A stretch of DNA of 18,999 nucleotides from Methanomassiliicoccaceae archaeon (GTDB lineage Archaea; Thermoplasmatota; Thermoplasmata; Methanomassiliicoccales; Methanomethylophilaceae): positions 1 to 18,999 of the forward strand of contig JAEEKU010000099.1 in the NCBI GenBank assembly GCA_016282555.1, written 5' to 3'. Positions 13,449 through 18,999 of the stretch are shown here, piece by piece (the first letter of the stretch is position 1; each line of letters opens with the position of its first letter). A program made the position numbers and the translations under genes. The notes below the pieces were generated by a model. It was not told the DNA's origin. It searched no databases and worked only from the letters and a program-made list of their open reading frames with translations.

Positions 13449-13454
13449 TTATAA
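13449..13454 (-). promoter_or_regulatory. TATA box of mrp
   Basis: TTATAA, symmetrical, lies about 36 bp before the mrp ATG, predicting a leader of roughly 11 bases that just includes the AGAGGAA purine stretch. Confidence 0.45.
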
Positions 13455-13483
13455 GTTTGTCTGATTCGGCGCAAAAGGGGATG

Positions 13484-13491
13484 TTTTTATA
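13484..13491 (+). promoter_or_regulatory. TATA box of the CBS-ParB gene
   Basis: TTTTTATA is centred about 25 bp before the ATG at 13513. No Shine-Dalgarno site follows it. Predicted leaderless. Confidence 0.6.
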
Positions 13492-13512
13492 CGCAGATTA
13501 GATCGCACGGGC

Positions 13513-14430
13513 ATGTCCAGACCCGTTGTCGGAGATTACATGGTCGGCGACGTCAAAGTGATCTCCCCCAATCTGACTATCGAAGAGGCCAGGCAGAAGC
13601 TGATCAATTCGGTGTTCCACGGATACCCGGTGGCGGAGAACGGCTACCTGCTGGGATTCGTTACCGCAAAGGATATTCTGAGGCATATAGACACGCCCGA
13701 TGCGAAAATCCGCTCGATCATCCAGGAGCCTATAACCACGTCCCCGTCGACGACCATCGAAGACGTGATCCGCATAATGTTCAGATACGGAATCCGCAAC
13801 CTCCCGGTTCTGGACGACAACCGCAAACTGGTCGGCATAATTTCCAACATAGACATCATCCGCAGGCAGATCGAGAAAGTGCGTCCGGCGAAAATAGAAT
13901 CCGTGAAGTCCTTCCTCCAGCAGAAGCACGATATCAAGTTCAAGGAGATGACTATGGAGATTCCCGTGAGCGAGCTCCGCCCCACGCAGAAAGAGGTCTA
14001 CGGGGACGAGCTCAGGGGAAGGCAGTACGAGATCGACCACGATCTGAGCGAATACCTCATCGTGATCAAACGCGCCAGAGGATATCTCATCATAGACGGG
14101 CACCACAGGGCTCTCGCGGCGAAAAAGCTCGGGAAGGAGAAGCTCGACGCCATAGTCCTGATCCCTGACAACATGAACGTGAAACTGGGCCTCGAGATCA
14201 CGGCGGACCGCTGGGGGCTCAAAACCCTGGACGACGTCAAGGTTATAGAAGGATCCAGGCACCCTCTCATGCAGCAGGCCACCATGCTCATGGATTCGGA
14301 GCAGGCAAGGGCTCTGAACCAGAAACTCATCGATTCGGAAAAGGAACGAGGGCTTCCCCTCTTCCACATTTTTCCTTTGCCTTCCGAATTCCGTCATCCG
14401 CTGAAGGATTGTTTCTCCGGCCGTACTTAA
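13513..14430 (+). CDS. Tandem-CBS protein with a ParB-like domain
   Basis: This 305-aa protein begins with two CBS domains, a Bateman module that senses adenine nucleotides or SAM. CBS1 (about residues 8-60) contains HGYPVAENGYLLGFVTAKDIL. CBS2 (about 70-120) contains YGIRNLPVLDDNRKLVGIISNIDII. The second half is ParB/Srx-like: PVSELRPTQ (151-159) followed by LIIDGHHRALAAKKLG, with the DGHHRA box at 195-200, where ParB proteins bind and hydrolyse CTP. There is no helix-turn-helix ParB DNA-binding domain, so it is not a classical partition protein. The role is unknown to me; a nucleotide-regulated enzyme or regulator is the simplest reading. It is divergent from mrp and probably leaderless. 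Confidence 0.85.
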   Translation: MSRPVVGDYMVGDVKVISPNLTIEEARQKLINSVFHGYPVAENGYLLGFVTAKDILRHIDTPDAKIRSIIQEPITTSPSTTIEDVIRIMFRYGIRNLPVLDDNRKLVGIISNIDIIRRQIEKVRPAKIESVKSFLQQKHDIKFKEMTMEIPVSELRPTQKEVYGDELRGRQYEIDHDLSEYLIVIKRARGYLIIDGHHRALAAKKLGKEKLDAIVLIPDNMNVKLGLEITADRWGLKTLDDVKVIEGSRHPLMQQATMLMDSEQARALNQKLIDSEKERGLPLFHIFPLPSEFRHPLKDCFSGRT

Positions 14431-14450
14431 TCCGTTCTTATATGGACGGA
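14431..14450 (+). terminator. Weak hairpin after the CBS-ParB gene
   Basis: TCCGT (14431-14435) and ACGGA (14446-14450) form a 5-bp stem with a 10-nt AT-rich loop directly after the TAA stop. No T-tract follows it, so termination here is uncertain. Confidence 0.3.
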
Positions 14451-14513
14451 TGCGGACAGCAGAGAATCCGGTTTCAAATGCAAAATTATCCTTAATATTT
14501 ACGGCATTATTGG

Positions 14514-14528
14514 AAAAATATAAATATA
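14514..14528 (+). promoter_or_regulatory. TATA box of htpG
   Basis: AAAAATATAAATATA is a strong TATA/BRE-like tract. It predicts transcription from about 14545 with a leader of about 35 bases, longer than for most genes here. The leader carries a GCTGC-GAT-GCAGC inverted repeat (14554-14566) directly before the AGGAG Shine-Dalgarno site (14567-14571), ten bases upstream of the ATG. Confidence 0.6.
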
Positions 14529-14581
14529 GAATCTGTTAGTACTTCGTCATAAGGCTGCGATGCAGCAGGAGAAGAGAAAGA

Positions 14582-16489
14582 ATGGCTAAGAAACAATTCA
14601 AAGCGGAATCGAAACAGCTTCTCAATCTGATGATCAATTCTATCTACACTCACAAAGAAATCTTCCTCAGGGAGATCATCTCCAACGCGTCCGACGCGAT
14701 AGACAAGCTCCATTACAAATCCATAACCGAGAACCTTCCCGTTTCCAGAGAGGATTTCAAAATCACGGTTTCCTGGGATCCCGATGCCCACACCGTCACC
14801 GTCTCGGACAACGGAATCGGAATGAACAAAGAGTCTATGGAGCAGAACCTCGGGGTCATCGCCCACAGCGGCTCTCTGGATTTCAAAAAAACGATCGAGG
14901 AGAACCCCGACATCGACATCATCGGCCAGTTCGGAGTAGGATTCTATTCGGCTTTCCTCGTGTCCGACAAAGTGACGGTCAGATCCAAAGCCTACGGCGA
15001 AGATCAGGGATGGATCTGGACCAGCGAAGGCTCCGACGGATATACCATCAAAGAATGCGACAAACAGGACTTCGGAACGGAAGTCGAGATGCACCTGAAA
15101 CCCGACGAGGACGGCGAGGATTATTCGGATTTCGCCAGCGAGTACAGGCTCAAGGAGCTCGTCAGGAAGTATTCCGACTACGTCAGGTGGCCTATCCACA
15201 TGATGCTCGAGAAGGGCGCCATGGAGGAGACCGGAGAAACCGATGAGGACGGAAAACCCAAAAAGGAGTGGAAGACTCATCTGGAGGACACCGTGGTCAA
15301 CAGCATGGTCCCCATCTGGCAGCGCTCCAAAGAGGACGTCTCCGACGAGGAATGCATGAAATTCTACAAAGACAAATTCCGCGACTTCGAAGACCCCGTA
15401 TCCGTCATCAGGGTGAACGCGGAAGGATCCGTCAGCTACCGCGCGATGCTCTTCATTCCGAAAGTGGCCCCGTACAACTTCTACAGCAGGGATTTCGAGC
15501 CCGGCCTCCAGCTGTATTCGTCCGGAGTGATGATCATGGACAAATGCAAAGACGTCCTCCCCGACTGCTTCAGATTCGTTAGAGGGATAGTGGACTCCCC
15601 GGATCTCTCCCTGAACATCTCCAGAGAGATGCTCCAGCACGACCGCCAGCTCGGAATAATCAAGAGCAACATCGAGAAGAAGATCAAAAACGAGCTCGCC
15701 CGCCTGCTTTCGGAGGAGCGCGACAAATATCTCGAATTCTACAAGAGCTTCGGAACCCAGATCAAATACGGCGTGGTGGAGGGCTACGGCGCCAAATCCG
15801 ATCTCGTCAAAGACCTGATTCTGTTCCCTTCCATGGCGAAAGACGGCCTCTGCACTCTTAAAGAATACCTCGACGCGATGCCGGAAGGCCAGGAGAAGAT
15901 CTACTACGCGTCCGCGGAGAGCGCCGCGAGGGCGAAGCAGCTCCCCCAGGCCGAACAGGTCAGGGACAAGGGCTACGATATCATCTGCCTCACCGAAGAC
16001 GTCGACGAGTTCGCCGTCCGCACCCTGAGAGAGTACGAAGGAAAAGAGTTCTGCGACATCTCCGGAAAGGATCTCGGACTGGAGACCGAGGAGGAGAAGA
16101 AAGAAGCCGATGCCAGAGAGGAAGAGGAGAAAGACGTTCTGGATGTCGTCAAGGAGACTCTGGGCGACAAGGTCGAGGCCGTTAAGCTTTCGCGCAAGCT
16201 CAAGAGCCACGCCGTGTGCCTGAGCGCCGAGGGAGACGTGTCCTTCGAGATGGAGAAGTACTTCGCCAGCATTCCCGGGGCGGACGCGGGCAATTCCGTC
16301 AAAGCGAAACGCGTCCTGGAGATCAACGGATCCCATCCCGCCTTCGCGTCCCTCAAAAAAGCGGTTTCCGAAGACAAGGAGAAAGCCAAGGATATGGCCG
16401 AAATCATGTACGTGCAGGCCCTCCTCATCGCGGGAATGCCCGTGGACGACATGATGGACTACTCCGATAAAATCTTCAAACTGTTCTGA
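14582..16489 (+). CDS. htpG: HtpG, Hsp90-family molecular chaperone
   Basis: This 635-aa ATP-dependent chaperone dimer is of the bacterial Hsp90 type. The GHKL ATPase site is intact: EIISNASDAIDKL (Glu31, Asn35, Asp38), DNGIGM (76-81), and GQFGVGFYSAFLVSDKV as lid/N3 motif. The middle domain has FVRGIVDSPDLSLNISREMLQ with the catalytic arginine region. The C-terminal dimerisation domain closes with YSDKIFKLF, and there is no MEEVD tail. The charged linker is short, as in bacterial HtpG. Hsp90 is missing from most archaea, so the gene was probably acquired from bacteria, yet its codon use looks like the neighbouring genes, suggesting an old transfer. Start: ATG with AGGAG ten bases upstream. 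It is monocistronic by its own promoter and terminator. Confidence 0.97.
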   Translation: MAKKQFKAESKQLLNLMINSIYTHKEIFLREIISNASDAIDKLHYKSITENLPVSREDFKITVSWDPDAHTVTVSDNGIGMNKESMEQNLGVIAHSGSLDFKKTIEENPDIDIIGQFGVGFYSAFLVSDKVTVRSKAYGEDQGWIWTSEGSDGYTIKECDKQDFGTEVEMHLKPDEDGEDYSDFASEYRLKELVRKYSDYVRWPIHMMLEKGAMEETGETDEDGKPKKEWKTHLEDTVVNSMVPIWQRSKEDVSDEECMKFYKDKFRDFEDPVSVIRVNAEGSVSYRAMLFIPKVAPYNFYSRDFEPGLQLYSSGVMIMDKCKDVLPDCFRFVRGIVDSPDLSLNISREMLQHDRQLGIIKSNIEKKIKNELARLLSEERDKYLEFYKSFGTQIKYGVVEGYGAKSDLVKDLILFPSMAKDGLCTLKEYLDAMPEGQEKIYYASAESAARAKQLPQAEQVRDKGYDIICLTEDVDEFAVRTLREYEGKEFCDISGKDLGLETEEEKKEADAREEEEKDVLDVVKETLGDKVEAVKLSRKLKSHAVCLSAEGDVSFEMEKYFASIPGADAGNSVKAKRVLEINGSHPAFASLKKAVSEDKEKAKDMAEIMYVQALLIAGMPVDDMMDYSDKIFKLF

Positions 16490-16495
16490 AACATA

Positions 16496-16518
16496 CCCCC
16501 GCGAGGGGGAGTTTTTTT
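16496..16518 (+). terminator. Strong GNRA-loop terminator of htpG
   Basis: CCCCC (16496-16500) and GGGGG (16505-16509) close a GCGA tetraloop, followed by AG and seven T residues (16512-16518). This is a textbook intrinsic terminator beginning seven bases after the htpG stop. Confidence 0.85.
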
Positions 16519-16523
16519 CTTTA
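16512..16523 (+). promoter_or_regulatory. Probable TATA element of the TerB-module genes
   Basis: The T-tract of the htpG terminator continues as TTTTTTTCTTTA, ending about 25 bp before the ATG at 16546. This is the only AT-rich element at the right distance, implying that the terminator tail doubles as the promoter of a leaderless gene. No Shine-Dalgarno site is present. Confidence 0.45.
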
Positions 16524-16545
16524 TCTCCGGCATACTGTTCCTGAC

Positions 16546-18462
16546 ATGGACGGCAAGAGCTACACCCCGGGCGGAGACTTCCTCTCCACGATGAAATGGT
16601 ATTCCAAATACCCCGGGATCTCCTGCCAGTTCGTGCCCTGCGAATACGCCACCCCGGATCACTCCGTTCTCAGCAGATTCCAGCTGAATTATTACCTCTG
16701 GTGGAGAAAGAAGCTGAAGGAGGGGGTTTTCATGAAGACCTCTCCCGGATACGTCTGGCTCCGCGTCTGCGAGCTGATAAACGTCGAAGACCCCGGAGAA
16801 GGCCTCAGGGAACTGGAGCTCTTCAGAATGAACGCGGGCTCCTGCGGCCTCTCCCCCGATGATATAGAAAAAACCGCGGCGGATCTCTCAATCAAAGGAA
16901 ATCTGGATCTTCCCTGCGGACTGTACGGCAAAGATCCGGTGATGAGATCGATGGCTCTGTCGGAGACTCTGGTTTATCCGGTGAGAACGGATTCCCCCGT
17001 CCGCATAATGTACCTCGCGGGAACTTCCGAAACTCCGGACCGCAGAACCGTTTCCGTGTTCTTCCAGGCGCTGAAAGGCCTCGAATCCGCATTCCTTAAG
17101 AGAAACGGGAAAGGGATCGGTAAAACGTTCGAATCGGGAACGGAGGCCCGTACGATCTGCCTGTTCGAAAAATTTCCCTATTTCGGCGAGAGATACTGCA
17201 GAGTGACGTTCAGCACTTATTCCTCAGAACTGAAAAAATTCGCTTCGGATCTTCTGAAATGGTCTTCCGGCGGCGGCCCCGGGGCGGAATTCCTTTCCAC
17301 ATACGGAGAGATCCTGAAAGAGATAAGGCTTCACCCCGTGAACGAAACCCTTCCGGAACCCTCGGAAAGAGGGACGATCCGCGAGTTCTGCACGGAGGAG
17401 GAATGGAGGAAGAACAAATCCTCCGGAAACGCCAGGGAAGAACTGAAAGAAACTCTGGACGATCTCGTCCGCTCCGGGAAGGATCCGGAGAAAACGCTGT
17501 CTCAACTTTACGAAATATACCTGAACCAGACCAAAGAGAGGCAGAAGAAGCTCGCCGGGAACGTCTGCGCCGATTACGCTCTCGCCAGGCATCTTCCCGT
17601 TCCGGAACCGGGACTCGTCCGCAACAGGGAGGAGGCCTGCATTTATTTCGAGCATTTCCTCAGGGGGAACAGAAAAGCAAAGCCGGACAGGGACATGTTT
17701 CTGGAGCTCGCTCCCGGGATCGGCGAGACGGCGGCCGGCCTGTTCGACGAGAAAGCCGCGGAGATCGTGTGTAAAATACTCTCCAACGTCGACAACGAGC
17801 GCCTGAAGAACAAATGGATCGGCCTGTGCGGAATCTGCAGGAAATTCACCTTCGAAACCACGCTGTACCGCGGGCTCGGCTGCGAAACCCGCACCCAGAT
17901 CGCTTACGCCGGCTTTTCCAAGAACGACTTTTTCGCGAAACAGCTGGGAAAACTGATCGAAGGCGTAGTAACAATAACCGCCCTCTCGTCCATGGATCTC
18001 CCGCCGGTGGAGCTGGAGGTTTTCGGCATAAGGGAAGAGAAACTCGCCGAGCTTCTGGTTTCAGGAAAGGTCAGCAATACGCTGTTCACCGGTCCGGCGG
18101 ACAGAATCCTCTTCATGAAAAAGCCCCGGCCGGCGAAACTGGATCCCGAAGCCGTCCTTCAGGCGGAAAAGGATCTCACCGACGTCACCGATATGCTCCG
18201 CACCGAGGACGAAGAACCGGCAGCGGCGGCCGAACCGGCGATGACGACGGAGGACGGGGATCCGTGGCAGATCCTTTCGGAGAAGCTCAGCGCGGGAGGA
18301 AAGGAATACCTCAGGCTCTCTCTGGAGGGAACGGCGTTCAGTTCTCCTTTGGAAAAAGAAGTCAACGATCTCTCCATGGATCTGATAGGAGACGTCATCG
18401 TAGAAAACGGAAAGATAATCGGAGAATACCGCGCGAACGCGGAGCGCCTGGTGGGGAGATGA
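16546..18462 (+). CDS. TerB_N / TerB_C domain protein (Ter-type stress or conflict module)
   Basis: This 638-aa protein begins with a TerB_N-like domain: the pattern DHSVLSRFQLNYYLWWRKKLKEGVF...SPGYVWLRVCELINVEDP (about residues 38-82) is the family hallmark (Y-x-WR-x3-x3-G, then Y-x-L-x3-ELIN). The middle (about 150-540) is mostly helical and unassigned, with CGIC near residue 428. An Ala/Pro/Glu linker (about 545-570) leads to a TerB_C-like end: DPWQILSEKL, then VNDLSMDLIGDVIVENGKIIGEY (about 605-628). Such proteins belong to the Ter-associated stress-response systems described in bacteria and often sit beside ATPases or helicases. The molecular role is unknown. No membrane helix or signal peptide is seen. 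It overlaps the next gene by ATGA. I am confident of the domains, not of the function. Confidence 0.78.
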   Translation: MDGKSYTPGGDFLSTMKWYSKYPGISCQFVPCEYATPDHSVLSRFQLNYYLWWRKKLKEGVFMKTSPGYVWLRVCELINVEDPGEGLRELELFRMNAGSCGLSPDDIEKTAADLSIKGNLDLPCGLYGKDPVMRSMALSETLVYPVRTDSPVRIMYLAGTSETPDRRTVSVFFQALKGLESAFLKRNGKGIGKTFESGTEARTICLFEKFPYFGERYCRVTFSTYSSELKKFASDLLKWSSGGGPGAEFLSTYGEILKEIRLHPVNETLPEPSERGTIREFCTEEEWRKNKSSGNAREELKETLDDLVRSGKDPEKTLSQLYEIYLNQTKERQKKLAGNVCADYALARHLPVPEPGLVRNREEACIYFEHFLRGNRKAKPDRDMFLELAPGIGETAAGLFDEKAAEIVCKILSNVDNERLKNKWIGLCGICRKFTFETTLYRGLGCETRTQIAYAGFSKNDFFAKQLGKLIEGVVTITALSSMDLPPVELEVFGIREEKLAELLVSGKVSNTLFTGPADRILFMKKPRPAKLDPEAVLQAEKDLTDVTDMLRTEDEEPAAAAEPAMTTEDGDPWQILSEKLSAGGKEYLRLSLEGTAFSSPLEKEVNDLSMDLIGDVIVENGKIIGEYRANAERLVGR

Positions 18463-18999
18463 TCGCCGGCAGAATCCGTCCCGTCTCCGCGCATCCCGGC
18501 GAAAGGCCGCCGCTGCCGGACATCGACGAGATAAAACGCAACTGGAGATACACCGGAGGGGAATGCGGATACGCCGGAAGCGGCGGCATGTACCCCTCTT
18601 ACAGCCTCCTCGACGACCGCCAGACGGAATACTACTTCTACTGGAGATCGAAGGTTTTCGAGGGGATCTATCCGGATACCGATTTCGGATACATATGGCT
18701 GCACGTCCAGGAGCTTCTCAGGGTCGACGATCCCTCCGAGAACATGGGGTGCCTCGAGGGAATGCGCAGAGCTTACCGCGGGCAGGACGGGAACGTCGAT
18801 AACCTTCTCGACGAGGCGTGCGGGTTCTATTCCGTCATAACCGGATTTCCTCCGGAGGATACCCCGTATTTCGACGGAAGAATGAGGGCCGTCAGAATCT
18901 GCAAGATACTGTCGGAAAACGGGTTATGCTTATCTAAAAACGATCTGAAATACCTTACCGGAAAGCGCTCGAAGGCGATGGAGAAGCACGGCGGCGCGG
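18459..18999 (+). CDS. Second TerB_N-domain protein, 5' part (runs off the window)
   Basis: An open frame begins with ATG at 18459, overlapping the TGA of the preceding gene (ATGA), and stays open for 180 codons to the end of the window. After a proline-rich start it contains GGMYPSYSLLDDRQTEYYFYWRSKVFEGIY followed by TDFGYIWLHVQELLRVDDPSEN (about residues 43-95). This matches the TerB_N hallmark and aligns by eye with residues 38-84 of the upstream protein, so the two are tandem paralogues. The remaining part (YFDGRMRAVRICKILSENGLCLSKNDLKYLTGKRSKAMEKHGG) resembles the continuation of the same domain. The C-terminus is outside the window, so whether it carries TerB_C, an ATPase or another effector cannot be seen. 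It is translationally coupled to its neighbour. Confidence 0.8.
   Translation, partial: MIAGRIRPVSAHPGERPPLPDIDEIKRNWRYTGGECGYAGSGGMYPSYSLLDDRQTEYYFYWRSKVFEGIYPDTDFGYIWLHVQELLRVDDPSENMGCLEGMRRAYRGQDGNVDNLLDEACGFYSVITGFPPEDTPYFDGRMRAVRICKILSENGLCLSKNDLKYLTGKRSKAMEKHGGA

Noticed and set aside
13498..14397. 299-codon minus-strand open frame opposite the CBS-ParB gene
   Set aside because: In-register shadow; it would also remove the CBS-ParB promoter region from non-coding DNA.
13513..14430. Chromosome partition ParB
   Set aside because: No HTH DNA-binding domain, no ParA neighbour and no parS-like repeats nearby; the neighbouring P-loop protein is Mrp, not ParA, because it carries the CPHC cluster motif.
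14507..16336. 609-codon minus-strand open frame opposite htpG
   Set aside because: Antisense codon register with a complete HtpG; composition is typical of reversed coding sequence (Val/Leu/Asp/Phe-rich), with no family features.

Overview
This window comes from a methanogenic archaeon, most plausibly a Methanomassiliicoccales/Methanomethylophilaceae-like member of the Thermoplasmatota. The archaeal assignment rests on archaeal Sec61-beta, class I lysyl-tRNA synthetase, the RNase P protein Rpp21/Rnp4, ribosomal protein L10e, Dph2 and TATA-box promoters placed about 25 bp before start codons. The methanogen assignment rests on an MtxX/Mmp4-type methanogenesis marker. The narrower lineage is inference: moderately high GC, an almost complete absence of TAG stops (as in pyrrolysine-decoding lineages) and an archaeal HtpG. 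A marker-gene tree would be needed to confirm it.

Layout. 1-279: the 3' end of a cation/proton antiporter with a terminator. 411-575 (minus): secG/Sec61-beta, divergent from lysS (676-2220). A hairpin and a TATA box then precede a 62-aa membrane protein (2269-2457), which is coupled by a TTGA overlap to an HD-domain hydrolase (2454-3596). Converging on that gene is a minus-strand RNA operon, rnp4 > YhbY/CRM protein > serS (5493-3598), headed by an unrecognised 324-aa protein (6517-5543). 6799-8583: rpl10e and dph2, abutting. dph2 runs 298 bp into the convergent MATE exporter gene (9695-8286). An AT-rich island drives the MATE gene and, divergently, an mtxX-queD-queC-queE operon (9747-12259). 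On the minus strand, mrp/nbp35 and a NifX/NifB-like gene (13415-12032) converge on and overlap queE. A CBS-CBS-ParB-like protein (13513-14430) and htpG (14582-16489) follow. The window ends in a tandem of TerB_N-domain genes (16546-18462 and 18459 to the window edge). The second has no stop within the window.

Functional logic. Most of the window is translation and tRNA biology: two aminoacyl-tRNA synthetases, RNase P, a ribosome-associated CRM protein, L10e, diphthamide synthesis on EF-2, and preQ0/archaeosine precursor synthesis (QueD, QueC, QueE). Fe-S biology is represented by Mrp, NifX, QueE and Dph2. The least ordinary part is the right end, where a bacterial-type Hsp90 (HtpG) precedes a TerB_N/TerB_C stress- or conflict-type module. 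Three genes (dph2, queC, nifX-like) carry C-terminal tails that lie inside neighbouring genes and do not look like part of their families. They are either genuine stop losses with overprinting or assembly indels. No gene-free stretch exceeds 300 bp, and I see no tRNA, rRNA, CRISPR array or insertion sequence.
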